Positions 36,676 through 48,794 of a stretch of 64,000 bases of DNA are shown one piece after another; within the stretch, counting starts at the first letter, position 1, and the number at the start of each line of letters is the position of its first letter. Below the pieces are notes generated by a model, which was not told where the DNA came from, searched no databases, and saw only the letters and a list, made by a program, of their open reading frames with translations. Position numbers and translations under genes: made by a program. This stretch comes from Altererythrobacter sp. Root672 (lineage in GTDB: Bacteria > Pseudomonadota > Alphaproteobacteria > Sphingomonadales > Sphingomonadaceae): positions 124,256 to 188,255 of the forward strand of contig NZ_LMHH01000003.1 in assembly GCF_001427865.1 (NCBI RefSeq). Reading direction: 5' to 3'.

Positions 36676-36747
36676 CCGTTCGTGGTGAGCCTGTCGAACC
36701 ACGCCTGGCGCAAGGCTCGCGTCCTTCGACAGGCTCAGGACGAACGG
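36676..36747. repeat. Inverted pair of a dispersed repeat unit
   Basis: A 27-bp arm at 36676-36702 (CCGTTCGTGGTGAGC...) is followed 18 bp later by its inverse at 36721-36747 (...AGGCTCAGGACGAACGG). The arms differ only in four positions, which keep pairing within each arm: GTGGT pairs with ACCAC, GTCCT with AGGAC. Each arm is thus itself a hairpin. The core CCTGTCGAA is typical of a repeat found widely in sphingomonads. It lies in the gap between ivd and the first esterase. Confidence 0.85.
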
Positions 36748-36871
36748 AGGTGGTGTGGCACCGCAGGTTGCGTCTGACGCCTGCGAACAATTGCGACGTT
36801 ATTCCGCTCGACATCGGTTCGCTAACGAACGAGACCGAGGGTCCGAAAAAACGGAAGACTTGGGAGGGTCG

Positions 36872-37864
36872 ATGTTCAAGACGATACTGGCAAGCGCGGC
36901 TGCGCTCGCAACGCTGGCTGCCGTCCCGGCCGAGGCACGGACCGACAAGATCAAGGTCCACGGTGCCGCGCTGGAGGGCAACCTCGAAGGCAATTCGCCC
37001 GACCGCGATGTCTACGTGTTCCTGCCGCCGAGCTACGACAGCAACGCGGGCAAGCGCTATCCGGTGGTCTACTTCCTGCACGGCTACTCGGTCGGGGCGG
37101 ATGCTTACGACGGGCTGGCCAAGTTCCAGGAAGCGGTCGATGCCGCGGCTGCGGCGGGCAACGAGATGATCGTGGTGATGCCCGACGTTTACACCAAGTT
37201 CAAAGGCGCGATGTTCGGCGCTTCGGTCACAACGGGCGATTTCGAACGCTATGTCGCGCACGACCTCGTCAGCTATGTCGACGGACACTATCGCACAATC
37301 GCCGACGCCGACAGCCGCGGGCTCTCGGGCCATTCGATGGGCGGCTACGGCACGCTCAAGATCGCGATGAAGTATCCGGGCGTGTTCTCGAGCATCTACG
37401 CGATGGCGCCATGCTGCCTCTCGCCTTCGAACATGAGCGCCGAGCAAGTCCAGGCGGTCGCGGCGTTGACTCCTGAGCAGCTGGCGACGGCGCAGGGCTT
37501 CGCGCTGGCCACTCCGGCCACTCTGTCGGCCTGGGCGCCGGATCCCAAGAACCCGCCGTTCTACGTCTCGACCGGGGTCAAGGATGGCGTGGTCGATCCG
37601 CTGCTGCTCGCGCGACTCCACGCCAACTCGCCGCTGGTGCTGCTTCCGCAGTACCTGCCGGCGATGAACGCGCTCGAAGCGATCCGGCTCGAGGTCGGCG
37701 ACAAGGACTTCCTCCTGCGCGACGACACCTGGATGCACGAGGAATTCGACCGCTTCGGTGTGAAGCACGAATGGCAAGTTTTCGAAGGCGACCACGGCAA
37801 CCGCGTGAACGCCCGGATCAGGACTGACTTGCTGCCGTTCTTCGGCCAGCACCTGGACAAGTAA
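36872..37864 (+). CDS. Secreted alpha/beta-hydrolase esterase, paralogue 1
   Basis: The start at 36872 (MFKTILASAAALATLAAVPAEA) has TGGGAGGG upstream; 330 residues with a signal peptide. S155 lies in GHSMGGYGT, and DRDVYVFLPPSYDSN and RYPVVYFLHGYS match the esterase D/tributyrin-esterase family. The C-terminal VFEGDHGNRV likely supplies the histidine. It shares its plan and several motifs with the next gene, including [15 protein letters not shown] versus [15 protein letters not shown]. It probably hydrolyses an ester outside the cytoplasm. Confidence 0.88.
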   Translation: MFKTILASAAALATLAAVPAEARTDKIKVHGAALEGNLEGNSPDRDVYVFLPPSYDSNAGKRYPVVYFLHGYSVGADAYDGLAKFQEAVDAAAAAGNEMIVVMPDVYTKFKGAMFGASVTTGDFERYVAHDLVSYVDGHYRTIADADSRGLSGHSMGGYGTLKIAMKYPGVFSSIYAMAPCCLSPSNMSAEQVQAVAALTPEQLATAQGFALATPATLSAWAPDPKNPPFYVSTGVKDGVVDPLLLARLHANSPLVLLPQYLPAMNALEAIRLEVGDKDFLLRDDTWMHEEFDRFGVKHEWQVFEGDHGNRVNARIRTDLLPFFGQHLDK

Positions 37865-37879
37865 TTGAGGGATATGGGG

Positions 37880-38917
37880 ATGTTGAAGTCACTTACCGCC
37901 ACTGCCGCCGCGTTGCTCGCGCTGGCCGTCACGCCCGCCGTCGCGCAGAACATCAAGGCGCCGGCGCCGGCCGTCGTTCCGGCCGGGATCACGGTTGAGA
38001 ACCCGAAGGTCCACGGCGCCTCGCTCGAGGGCAACCTCGAAGGCAATGCCGTCGATCGCGAGGTCATGGTCGTGCTGCCGCCGAGCTACAAGACCAACCC
38101 GAACAAGCGCTATCCGGTGGTCTATTACCTCCACGGTTTCGCCATCGACGGGCGCAACTTCTACGACTTCATGAAAGTGCCCGAAGCCGTCGCCCAGTCG
38201 GCCGCCGCTGGCACCGAGTTTATCGTGGTCGTGCCCGACACGCTGACCAAGATGGGCGGCAGCATGTATTCGAACTCGGTCACCACCGGGAACTTCCGCG
38301 AATTCATCGCCAAGGATCTCGTCCAGTACATCGACAGCCACTACCGCACGATCGCCACGCGTGGCGGCCGCGGGCTTGCGGGTCACTCGATGGGCGGATA
38401 CGGCACCTGGGTCGTGGGCATGACCTATCCCGAAGTGTTCGACAGCATCTGGGCGCAGAGCGCCTGCTGCGTCTCGCCGCGCACTGAGACGGTGGAGTCC
38501 GCGACGGCGATGGCCGGCGTGCCCCATGACAAAGTCGACGGTTCGGGCTTCGGCATGCGCGCGGGCCTCGCTTCGGCGGTTGCCTGGGCTCCTAACCCGC
38601 AGAACCCGCCCTACTTCGTCGACTTCCCGATCAAGGATGGTGCGGTCGATCCGCTGGTGATCGCCAAGTGGGCCAACAATTCGCCACTGGCGATGGTCGC
38701 TTCGCACGTCGATGCGCTCAAGAGCTTCGACGCCATCGGCGCCGACGTGGGCGACAAGGACGGCCTGATCCGCGACGACACGATGATCCATGAAGAACTC
38801 GCCCGCTTTGGCATCGAGCACGACTGGGCGGTCTACGAAGGCGACCACGTCAGCAAGATCGGCCAGCGTTTCGCCGACGTCGTGCTGCCGTTCTTCGCCA
38901 AGCACCTCGACAAGTAA
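37880..38917 (+). CDS. Secreted alpha/beta-hydrolase esterase, paralogue 2
   Basis: Of three start codons, ATG 37880 ([22 protein letters not shown]) is best placed after GAGGGAT; 345 residues with a signal peptide. S170 is in [11 protein letters not shown]; the histidine is in YEGDHVSK. It is 15 bp downstream of its paralogue, probably a tandem duplication. Its TAA overlaps the ATG of mccB (TAATG), which is unusual for a secreted enzyme beside a cytoplasmic carboxylase. No other family recognised. Confidence 0.88.
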   Translation: MLKSLTATAAALLALAVTPAVAQNIKAPAPAVVPAGITVENPKVHGASLEGNLEGNAVDREVMVVLPPSYKTNPNKRYPVVYYLHGFAIDGRNFYDFMKVPEAVAQSAAAGTEFIVVVPDTLTKMGGSMYSNSVTTGNFREFIAKDLVQYIDSHYRTIATRGGRGLAGHSMGGYGTWVVGMTYPEVFDSIWAQSACCVSPRTETVESATAMAGVPHDKVDGSGFGMRAGLASAVAWAPNPQNPPYFVDFPIKDGAVDPLVIAKWANNSPLAMVASHVDALKSFDAIGADVGDKDGLIRDDTMIHEELARFGIEHDWAVYEGDHVSKIGQRFADVVLPFFAKHLDK

Positions 38918-40518
38918 TGAGTGCACCGGTCCTCTCCAGCTCGATCGATCTGGAGGGGACCGACGCTCGCGCGCGGGCCGCGCATAACCGGGCCTTGGCC
39001 GAGGCGCTGCGCGCTCGTGTGGCGCAAGCGGCGCTCGGTGGGCCAGAGGCCAGCCGTGAACGCCACACCGCCCGCGGCAAGTTGCTTCCGAGAGAGCGGG
39101 TCGAACGGTTACTCGATCCGGGTTCGCCGTTCCTTGAGATCGGCCAGCTCGTCGCGAACGGGCTCTACGGCGACGAGGTACCCGGTGCCGGGATGATCGC
39201 CGGTATCGGGCGCGTGTCGGGCCGCCAGTGCATGATCGTCGCCAACGATGCGACGGTGAAGGGCGGCACCTACTACCCGCTGACGGTCAAGAAGCACCTG
39301 CGCGCGCAGGAGATCGCGCAAGCGAACCGGCTGCCGTGCCTCTATCTGGTCGACAGCGGCGGGGCCAACCTGCCGCACCAGGCCGAGGTGTTCCCCGACC
39401 GCGATCACTTCGGGCGGATCTTCTACAATCAGGCGCAGATGTCCTCGCTCGGCATTCCGCAGGTCGCTTGTGTCATGGGCAGCTGCACCGCCGGCGGGGC
39501 CTATGTCCCGGCGATGAGCGACGAGAGCGTGATCGTGCGCAACCAGGGCACGATCTTCCTCGCCGGCCCGCCGCTGGTGAAGGCCGCGACGGGAGAGGAG
39601 ATCAGCGCCGAGGACCTCGGCGGCGGGGAGTTGCACGCGAAGAAGTCGGGCGTGGCAGATCATCTCGCCGAGAACGACGAGCACGCGCTGACCATCCTGC
39701 GCGATATCGTCTCGCATCTCGGGCACAATGAAGGCGCCAAGTTCGATTTGCGCGAGCCTCGTGCGCCGAAGTTCGATGCCGAAGACCTCTATTCGATCGT
39801 CCCCGATGACGTCCGCGCCCCTTACGATGTGCACGAAGTCATCGCCCGCATCGTCGACGGCAGCGAGTTCCACGAGTTCAAGGCGCTCTACGGCTCAACC
39901 CTTGTGTGCGGCTTTGCGCATGTCTGGGGCATGCCGGTGGCGATCCTCGCCAACAACGGCGTGCTGTTCTCCGAAAGCGCGCTCAAGGGCGCACATTTCA
40001 TCGAACTTGCCTGCCAGCGCGGCATTCCGTTGCTGTTCCTGCAGAACATCTCCGGCTTCATGGTCGGTGGCCGCTACGAGGCAGAAGGCATCGCCAAGCA
40101 CGGGGCCAAGCTGGTGACGGCGGTCGCCACGGCGCAGGTGCCCAAGATCACCGTCGTCATCGGCGGCAGCTTCGGCGCCGGCAACTACGGCATGTGCGGC
40201 CGCGCCTATTCGCCGCGCTTCCTGTTCACCTGGCCCAACGCGCGCATCTCGGTGATGGGCGGAGAGCAGGCGGCGAGCGTGCTGGCGACCGTGCACCGCG
40301 ACGCCGAGACCTGGACGCCCGAACAGGCCGAGGCGTTCAAGGCTCCGATCCGCGAGAAGTACGAAACCGAGGGCAATCCCTACTACGCCACGGCTCGACT
40401 GTGGGACGACGGGGTGATCGACCCGGTGCAGACGCGCGACGTGCTCGGGCTGGCGCTGAGCGCGTGCCTGGAAGCGCCGATCCCCGAGGTGCCGCGGTTC
40501 GGCGTGTTCAGGATGTAA
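38917..40518 (+). CDS. mccB: Methylcrotonyl-CoA carboxylase beta (carboxyltransferase) subunit
   Basis: The 533-residue protein has [59 protein letters not shown] and [17 protein letters not shown]. These are the acyl-CoA carboxyltransferase N- and C-domain motifs in the MCC form rather than propionyl-CoA carboxylase. [27 protein letters not shown] and [16 protein letters not shown] follow. It carboxylates 3-methylcrotonyl-CoA together with a biotin subunit (MccA), which is not in this window. Context with ivd supports leucine degradation. Confidence 0.92.
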   Translation: MSAPVLSSSIDLEGTDARARAAHNRALAEALRARVAQAALGGPEASRERHTARGKLLPRERVERLLDPGSPFLEIGQLVANGLYGDEVPGAGMIAGIGRVSGRQCMIVANDATVKGGTYYPLTVKKHLRAQEIAQANRLPCLYLVDSGGANLPHQAEVFPDRDHFGRIFYNQAQMSSLGIPQVACVMGSCTAGGAYVPAMSDESVIVRNQGTIFLAGPPLVKAATGEEISAEDLGGGELHAKKSGVADHLAENDEHALTILRDIVSHLGHNEGAKFDLREPRAPKFDAEDLYSIVPDDVRAPYDVHEVIARIVDGSEFHEFKALYGSTLVCGFAHVWGMPVAILANNGVLFSESALKGAHFIELACQRGIPLLFLQNISGFMVGGRYEAEGIAKHGAKLVTAVATAQVPKITVVIGGSFGAGNYGMCGRAYSPRFLFTWPNARISVMGGEQAASVLATVHRDAETWTPEQAEAFKAPIREKYETEGNPYYATARLWDDGVIDPVQTRDVLGLALSACLEAPIPEVPRFGVFRM

Positions 40519-40532
40519 TCGCGGAGGCCCGC

Positions 40533-40832
40533 ATGATCGCTCGCCGCTGGCACGGACGCGTGCCTAATTCGCTAGCCGATGAATACCTGCGGTTGATGCA
40601 GGAGGTCGCCTTGCCGGACTACCGCTCGACGCAAGGCAACCGCGGCGCCTGGTGCCTGAGCCGCGTCGAGGGCGACGTGACCCATGTGGAAATGCTCACG
40701 TTCTGGGACGACTTCGCTGCGATCAGGCGCTTTGCCGGCGAGGATGTGAGTGTCGCCAAGTACTACGACTTCGATGACGAGTTCCTGCTGGAGAAGGAAC
40801 CGGGCGTGCAGCACTTCGAGGTGCGGGATTGA
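40533..40832 (+). CDS. Small ABM-fold (antibiotic biosynthesis monooxygenase-like) protein
   Basis: The 99-residue protein, MIARRWHGRVPNSLADEYLRLM..., has the ferredoxin-like pattern of dimeric ABM domains: YRSTQGNRGAWCLSR, EMLTFWDDFAAIRRFAG and YYDFDDEFLL. GGAGG precedes the ATG by 8 bases. It starts 14 bases after the mccB stop and is probably co-transcribed. Such domains are heme- or quinone-related monooxygenases or binding proteins; function here is unknown. Confidence 0.75.
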   Translation: MIARRWHGRVPNSLADEYLRLMQEVALPDYRSTQGNRGAWCLSRVEGDVTHVEMLTFWDDFAAIRRFAGEDVSVAKYYDFDDEFLLEKEPGVQHFEVRD

Positions 40833-40840
40833 GCTTCAAT

Positions 40841-40858
40841 CCTCCCCGCCCGGGGAGG
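40841..40858. repeat. Half-element hairpin between convergent genes
   Basis: CCTCCCCG-CC-CGGGGAGG is a perfect 8-bp hairpin with the same CCTCCCCG...CGGGGAGG arm found at the ends of the composite repeats, but without the rest. It fills the 31-bp gap between the ABM gene and the gyrB stop. Confidence 0.7.
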
Positions 40859-40863
40859 AGGTA

Positions 40864-43392
<2,529 letters not shown>

Positions 43393-43470
43393 TTACGGAA
43401 CCCGCTGGCGGCCCTTCCATCCACAATCGAAACGTGGTCCATTCGGCTCTCAATTTCGAGGGCATGGACT

Positions 43471-44892
43471 ATGAGAAAACGGGTTGCTGCGGTTGTCCTG
43501 GGCGCGATGCTGGCTTCGTCGGCTATGGCGCAGGTACCTACCGGGACAATGGGGCCCTTGCGGCCTGACCAGCAGCGCTTCCGCGATCTCTACAAAGAGC
43601 TGATCGAGACCAATACGACGCTCTCGGCCGGGGATTGCACGCTAGCCGGTCAGCGGTTGGCAGCGCGGTTGAAAGCAGCTGGCCTGCCCGACGGGAACGT
43701 GACCGTGTTCAGCGCTCCCGATCATCCCAAGGAAGGCGGGCTGGTAGCTGTTTTCCCTGGCACATCGTCCAGCGCCAAGCCGATCCTGCTGCTCGGCCAT
43801 ATCGACGTGGTCGAGGCCAATCGCGCCGACTGGGAGCGCGATCCGTTCACCCTCATCGAGGAGAACGGTTATTTCTACGCACGCGGCGCCGTGGATGACA
43901 AAGCGATGTCGGCGATCTGGGCGGACCTGCTGATCCGCTTCGCTGAGGAAGGCTACAAGCCCAAGCGCACGGTCAAGATCGCGCTCACCTGCGGCGAGGA
44001 GACCGATACCGCCTTCAATGGGGCCGACTGGCTGGCGAAGAACCGGCGGGAGCTGATCGACGCCCAATTCGCGCTCAACGAAGGCGGGGGCGGCAAGACC
44101 GATGGGCAGGGCAAGATCGCGATCCAGGGCATCCAGGTCGGCGAGAAGATCTACCAGGACTTCATCCTCAGCGTGACCAATCCCGGCGGGCATAGCTCGA
44201 TGCCGGTGCCGGACAACGCCATCTACCGGATGTCGGCGGCGCTGGAGAAGATTGGCGCCCACGAATTCCCAATGCAGTTCAACGACACCACCCGCGCGAT
44301 GTTTGCCAAGGGTCGCTACTTGCGGCCCGGCGCGATCGGCGAGGCGGCGGAACGGCTCGCGGCCAATCCCGGTGACCGCGAGGCCGAGGCGATCGTCAAT
44401 CAGGACAAGCAGTTGCACTCGCTGCTACGGACCACATGCGTTGCCACGATGGTGGATGGCGGCCATGCACGCAATGCCTTGCCGCAGCGGGTCGAGGCCA
44501 ACGTCAACTGCCGCATCTTCCCCGGCAATACGCCGGCGCAGACCCAGCAGGTCCTGGCGCAAGTGATTGGCGACGAGACGATCTCGATCCGCCCCGCGCG
44601 GACCGACAAGCCGCTGGCGGCGTCACCTGCGCTCGATCCGGCGATCATCGGCCCGATGGAGCGGCTGGCGCAGCGTTATTGGCCCGGGGTGCCGGTCATC
44701 CCGTCGATGTCCACCGGGGCGACAGACGGCCTCTATCTCGCCGCGGTGGGTATCCCGGTCTACGGTGTGGCCGGAATGTGGGGCGATCCGGACGGCAATG
44801 GCGCGCACGGCCTAAACGAGCGGATCGAGGTGAAGTCGCTCTTCACGGGTCGCGACTACCTCTACGATCTGGTCAAGGCCTACGCGGGCTGA
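43471..44892 (+). CDS. Secreted M20-family metallopeptidase
   Basis: ATG 43471 (MRKRVAAVVLGAMLASSAMAQ) gives 473 residues with a signal peptide. HIDVVEANRADWERDPF holds the first metal ligand and catalytic aspartate; GRGAVDDKA-type sequence (YARGAVDDKAM) holds the bridging Asp; CGEETDTAFNGADWL holds the catalytic Glu pair; and the lid domain starts near YQDFILSVTNPGGHSSMP. MSTGATDGLY and AHGLNERI complete the site. Members are dipeptidases or carboxypeptidases; this one probably acts in the periplasm. Confidence 0.93.
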   Translation: MRKRVAAVVLGAMLASSAMAQVPTGTMGPLRPDQQRFRDLYKELIETNTTLSAGDCTLAGQRLAARLKAAGLPDGNVTVFSAPDHPKEGGLVAVFPGTSSSAKPILLLGHIDVVEANRADWERDPFTLIEENGYFYARGAVDDKAMSAIWADLLIRFAEEGYKPKRTVKIALTCGEETDTAFNGADWLAKNRRELIDAQFALNEGGGGKTDGQGKIAIQGIQVGEKIYQDFILSVTNPGGHSSMPVPDNAIYRMSAALEKIGAHEFPMQFNDTTRAMFAKGRYLRPGAIGEAAERLAANPGDREAEAIVNQDKQLHSLLRTTCVATMVDGGHARNALPQRVEANVNCRIFPGNTPAQTQQVLAQVIGDETISIRPARTDKPLAASPALDPAIIGPMERLAQRYWPGVPVIPSMSTGATDGLYLAAVGIPVYGVAGMWGDPDGNGAHGLNERIEVKSLFTGRDYLYDLVKAYAG

Positions 44893-44904
44893 CCCCCAAA
44901 CGAA

Positions 44905-44928
44905 AACGGCCGCCCGAAGGCGGCCGTT
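44905..44928 (-). terminator. UUCG-loop terminator
   Basis: AACGGCCGCC and GGCGGCCGTT pair perfectly over ten bases with a TTCG tetraloop on the minus strand (CGAA on the plus). On the minus strand TTTT spans the end of the stem; on the plus strand no T-run follows. It fits best as the terminator of the 27-residue ORF, and may also stop the convergent M20 transcript. Confidence 0.8.
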
Positions 44929-44950
44929 CCACACGCGTCCAAGCCTGAGG

Positions 44951-45034
44951 TCAGAAGGTCCAGACCATCGGGAGAGGATAAGTGCCAGCGCCGGAGACGT
45001 AGGCATTGAACACGCGCTTGAAGAAAGTGATCAT
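44951..45034 (-). CDS. 27-residue ORF with strong ribosome-binding site
   Basis: ATG at 45034 is preceded by ACGGAG at seven bases, a strong site. The product is MITFFKRVFNAYVSGAG followed by TYPLPMVWTF. It has five aromatic residues among the first twelve, a Lys-Arg pair, and no acidic residue. It begins 60 bp after the UrcA stop on the same strand, with a hairpin between, and ends 22 bases before a UUCG terminator. Reading, ribosome-binding site and terminator together support a real small protein or a leader peptide. No family recognised. Confidence 0.6.
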   Translation of the reverse strand: MITFFKRVFNAYVSGAGTYPLPMVWTF

Positions 45035-45053
45035 CGGTAACTCCGTTGGATGA

Positions 45054-45076
45054 GCCGCGGATTACGGGTCCGCGGC
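45054..45076 (-). other. Hairpin between urcA and the 27-residue ORF
   Basis: GCCGCGGA (45054-45061) and TCCGCGGC (45069-45076) form a perfect 8-bp stem with a 7-base loop. There is no U-run, so it could protect or process the upstream message rather than end it. Confidence 0.5.
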
Positions 45077-45094
45077 CCACCCGTTCAGTTAAGT

Positions 45095-45406
45095 TCAAAA
45101 GACGCTGGCGAGAGCCATGCTCTGGTAGGGCTCAAGCACCGAGACTTGTTCCAGCGCGCTGGACTTGGCGTCGGTCTTGCACGTTTCAAAGGCAACCATG
45201 CCCTTGATGTCGCGAATGTCCGGCTTGCCGCAGACCTGCTCCGCGGCGGAGTCGATGCGCTGTTCCAGCTTGGCGGCGCCAGCGGCGTCGGTGAGATCGA
45301 GGTCGGAATAAGTCACCACAACCTCGGTTTCCGCGGCCAGGGCCGGGGTGGCGAGGGCGGCGGAGGTCGCCAGGGCGGCGAGTACGGTAACGATCGACTT
45401 ACGCAT
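45095..45406 (-). CDS. UrcA-family secreted protein
   Basis: The start at 45406 (MRKSIVTVLAALATSAALATPALA) has AAGGAAA upstream; 103 residues with a signal peptide. EVVVTYSDLDLTDAAGAAKLEQRIDSAAEQVCG and FETCKTDAKSSALEQV show the family's paired cysteines, which probably form a disulfide. UrcA-family proteins are short secreted proteins typical of sphingomonads and relatives; their role is unknown. It is divergent from guaA. Confidence 0.9.
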   Translation of the reverse strand: MRKSIVTVLAALATSAALATPALAAETEVVVTYSDLDLTDAAGAAKLEQRIDSAAEQVCGKPDIRDIKGMVAFETCKTDAKSSALEQVSVLEPYQSMALASVF

Positions 45407-45635
45407 GGCTGTTTCCTTCGAATTGGGGTGCTGCCTCCTCGGCTTGCCCCCACGTCTTGACTTGCAAGCTCTTTGTGCGCCGCAGCATGAAAATGTGCAA
45501 ATGCGAAGAAGGCAAGGGGTGTTGCGCAATTTGCAACACGGTTTTTCATAATAGCGTAACGGGGGGTGGGCGAAGTGTGGCCCGGCTGGACAGGCCCAAC
45601 TAGACATCGCGGGCGCAGGAACCTAACTGCCCGCC

Positions 45636-47210
45636 ATGGACGCCCAGCACCTTCCCGATTCCATCCTGATCGTCGATTTCGGCAGCCAGGTGACCCAATT
45701 GATCGCCCGCCGCGTACGCGAAGCGGGGGTTTATTCGGAAATCGCACCCTTCACGATGGCCGAAGAGGCCTTCGCGCGGCTCAAGCCGAAAGGGATCATC
45801 CTGTCGGGTTCGCCTGCGGGCGTGCCGGAGGAAGGGAGCCCAAGGGCTCCGATGTCGCTGTTCGAAAGCGGCTTGCCGATCCTGGGCATCTGCTACGGCC
45901 AGCAAGTCATGACGCATCAGCTCGGCGGCGAAGTCCGTCCGGGGCACGAGACGGGCGAAGGCGGCGAGTTTGGGCGCGCGTTCCTGACGGTCACCGAAGA
46001 TTGCGCCCTGTTCGACGGGCTGTGGAAGGTCGGCGAACGCCACCAGGTGTGGATGAGCCATGGCGACAAGGTCACACGCTTCGCCGAAGGTTTCCGCATC
46101 GTCGCCACCAGCGACGGCGCGCCGTTCGCGGTGATCGCGGACGAAGCCCGCAACTATTACGGCACTCAGTTCCACCCCGAAGTCGTGCACACGCCCGACG
46201 GGGGCAAGCTCATCGCCAATTTCGTGCGCCACGTCTGCGGCTGCGCGGGCGACTGGACGATGGCCGAATTCCGTAAGACCAAGATCGAGGAAATCCGCGC
46301 CCAGGTCGGTGACGGCAAGGTCATCTGCGGCCTGTCTGGCGGCGTCGACAGTGCCGTGGCTGCGGTGCTGATCCACGAGGCGATCGGCGACCAGCTGACT
46401 TGCGTGTTCGTCGACCACGGCCTGATGCGCATGGGCGAGGCCGAGCAGGTCGTCAGCCTGTTCCGCAACACTTACAACATTCCGCTCGTCCACCGCGACG
46501 TCGAGGAGATGTTCCTGAGCGGCCTGGCGGGTGTCACCGACCCCGAAGCCAAGCGCAAGTTCATCGGCAAGACCTTCATCGACGTGTTCGATGAAGAGGC
46601 GGGCAAGATCGGCGGGGCGGACTTCCTCGCCCAGGGCACGCTCTATCCCGACGTGATCGAGAGCGTCAGCTTCACCGGCGGCCCCTCGGTCACGATCAAG
46701 AGCCACCACAACGTCGGTGGCCTGCCCGAGCGGATGAACATGAAGCTGGTCGAGCCGCTGCGCGAACTGTTCAAGGACGAAGTCCGCGCGCTCGGCCGTG
46801 AGCTCGGCCTGCCCGAGGCTTTCGTCGGCCGTCATCCGTTCCCCGGCCCCGGCCTGGCGATCCGCATCCCCGGCGAAGTGACCAAGGATCGCTGCGACAT
46901 CCTGCGCAAGGCCGACGCGATCTACCTCGAAGAAATCCGCGCCGCCGGGCTCTATGACGCGATCTGGCAGGCCTTCGCGGTATTGCTCCCGGTCAAGACC
47001 GTCGGCGTGATGGGCGACTATCGCACTTACGACAGCGTCTGCGCCCTGCGCGCAGTGACCAGCACCGACGGCATGACCGCCGATGTCTATCCCTACGACG
47101 GCCAGTTCCTGAGCCGCGTGGCGACGCGCATCGTCAACGAGGTCAAGGGCATCAACCGGGTGGTTTACGACTATACGAGCAAGCCGCCAGGCACGATCGA
47201 GTGGGAGTAA
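45636..47210 (+). CDS. guaA: GMP synthase (glutamine-hydrolysing)
   Basis: The 524-residue protein carries an N-terminal glutamine amidotransferase domain (C86 in [15 protein letters not shown], histidine in [12 protein letters not shown]), then the ATP-pyrophosphatase domain with [12 protein letters not shown], and the C-terminal dimerisation domain ending [25 protein letters not shown] is diagnostic. It turns XMP into GMP, the last step of guanine nucleotide synthesis. Confidence 0.98.
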   Translation: MDAQHLPDSILIVDFGSQVTQLIARRVREAGVYSEIAPFTMAEEAFARLKPKGIILSGSPAGVPEEGSPRAPMSLFESGLPILGICYGQQVMTHQLGGEVRPGHETGEGGEFGRAFLTVTEDCALFDGLWKVGERHQVWMSHGDKVTRFAEGFRIVATSDGAPFAVIADEARNYYGTQFHPEVVHTPDGGKLIANFVRHVCGCAGDWTMAEFRKTKIEEIRAQVGDGKVICGLSGGVDSAVAAVLIHEAIGDQLTCVFVDHGLMRMGEAEQVVSLFRNTYNIPLVHRDVEEMFLSGLAGVTDPEAKRKFIGKTFIDVFDEEAGKIGGADFLAQGTLYPDVIESVSFTGGPSVTIKSHHNVGGLPERMNMKLVEPLRELFKDEVRALGRELGLPEAFVGRHPFPGPGLAIRIPGEVTKDRCDILRKADAIYLEEIRAAGLYDAIWQAFAVLLPVKTVGVMGDYRTYDSVCALRAVTSTDGMTADVYPYDGQFLSRVATRIVNEVKGINRVVYDYTSKPPGTIEWE

Positions 47211-47264
47211 GGGGCTTGCGCCGGCCGCTAGGCCACCCCAGAATCGGGCTCTGAAAGGAACTCT

Positions 47265-48794
47265 ATGCGGATCGCAGCCACTGCCCTGGCGCTCGCGCTC
47301 GTCCCTGTGCTGGCGAGCTGCAGCCAAACCGACACCCCCGTTGCCTCCGCCTCGGCGCACGAGATCGCCTGGCGCGAAGGCGACGTGGACGACGCGCTGG
47401 CCGAGGCCAAGGAGAGCGGCAAGCCTGTCATCCTCTATTGGGGTGCGGTCTGGTGCCCGCCGTGCAACCAGATGAAGGCGACCCTGTTCAAGGATCCGGA
47501 CTTCATTGCCGAGACCCAGAACTTCGTGCCCGTCTACCTCGACGGCGACACCAAAGACGCCCAGCGCTGGGGCGAGAGGTTTGGCATCAGCGGTTATCCC
47601 ACGGTGATCGTGCTGCGCCCGGACGGGACCGAGATCACCCGTATCTCCAGCGCTACGATGGCCAACGAGCTGCCTGAATTGCTTCAAGTCGCGGCTGGGC
47701 GGACCACCTCGATCGAAGACCTGCTCGCGAAGGCGCAAACCGACACGGCCAGTCTCGGTGCCGACGACTGGCGCATCCTCGCCGGGTTCGACTGGCGCAA
47801 CGATCCGCGGCATTTTGCCGACGACGCCAAGACGGGGCAGTTGCTCGGGCAGTTGGCAGCCGCCGCGCCCGAACCGGCGCTCCAGCGCCGCTTTGGGCTG
47901 CTGGCGCTGGCGGTCGGGGCAGAGGAGGGCGATGACGGAAAGGTCGCGCTCACGGCCGCGCAGCAGGCCCGCGTTGGCGAGATCCTGACGCCGATCCTCG
48001 CGAGCCAGAGCGAGATCATGGCCAACCGCCAGGAACTGACCCACGACGCACCAGCGCTGGTGTCCGCGCTGCCGAAATCGCCCAAGCGCGACGAACTCTC
48101 CGGCAAGCTGATTGCCGCCGGTGATGCGATCTTTGCCAACGAAAAGTTGTCGCTGACCGAACGGGTCGAAGCGCTGAACATCGATGTCGACCTGGCCTCC
48201 GCGAACGGTCCCATCCCGGCCGACCTCCTCGCCAAGGTGCGCGAACGCGCGGCCTGGGCCGACAAGACCGCGACCGACAAGATCAGCCGCCAATCGGTGA
48301 TCGATTCCACCGCCTACCTGCTGTTCGATGCCGGCGACCGGGCCGGGGCCAAGAAGTTGCTGACTGCCGAACTCGAACGGTCGAGCCAGCCCTACTACTA
48401 CATGAGCAGCCTGTCCGACTTCGCGGAGAAGGAGGGCAACAAGGCCGCCGCGGTAGAGTGGGCGCGCAAGGCTTACGAAGCCGCGCAAGGCCCGGCCACG
48501 CGGGTCCAGTGGGCGATCCTCTATTCCAACGCCGTCCTGCGCCTGACGCCCGAAGACGAGGCGGCGGTCGTGAAAAGCGGCGAGGCGGTGATCGCCGAGC
48601 TGAGCAAGAGCCCCGACAGCTATTACCAGCGCACTCGCGTCAAGCTTGCCGCCTGGGGCGACAAGTTGCGCGAATGGAGCGAGGCGCACGACGGCGCGGA
48701 CGTCCTGACGCAGCTGCGGACGAAAATGGCCACCGCCTGCGCCGGGCAGGGCGCTCAAGCCGCCGCGTGCAACTCCTGGTCGAAAGCTGCCTGA
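47265..48794 (+). CDS. Thioredoxin-domain lipoprotein
   Basis: ATG 47265 has AAAGGAA upstream. The 509-residue product has a lipobox (VLASC) and a thioredoxin-fold domain (~40-155) with WCPPC (C64, C67), cis-proline in SGYPTVIVL, and an active-site context like thiol:disulfide reductases (YWGAVWCPPCNQM). The long C-terminal part (~160-509) is helical, with TPR-like segments, and lacks any motif I recognise. A periplasmic or membrane-anchored disulfide role is likely. It overlaps the GNAT gene. Confidence 0.88.
   Translation: MRIAATALALALVPVLASCSQTDTPVASASAHEIAWREGDVDDALAEAKESGKPVILYWGAVWCPPCNQMKATLFKDPDFIAETQNFVPVYLDGDTKDAQRWGERFGISGYPTVIVLRPDGTEITRISSATMANELPELLQVAAGRTTSIEDLLAKAQTDTASLGADDWRILAGFDWRNDPRHFADDAKTGQLLGQLAAAAPEPALQRRFGLLALAVGAEEGDDGKVALTAAQQARVGEILTPILASQSEIMANRQELTHDAPALVSALPKSPKRDELSGKLIAAGDAIFANEKLSLTERVEALNIDVDLASANGPIPADLLAKVRERAAWADKTATDKISRQSVIDSTAYLLFDAGDRAGAKKLLTAELERSSQPYYYMSSLSDFAEKEGNKAAAVEWARKAYEAAQGPATRVQWAILYSNAVLRLTPEDEAAVVKSGEAVIAELSKSPDSYYQRTRVKLAAWGDKLREWSEAHDGADVLTQLRTKMATACAGQGAQAAACNSWSKAA

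Noticed and set aside
35465-37852. A 795-codon minus-strand frame across ivd and the first esterase
   Set aside because: It is antisense to two clear genes and has no recognisable domain; another GC-bias shadow.
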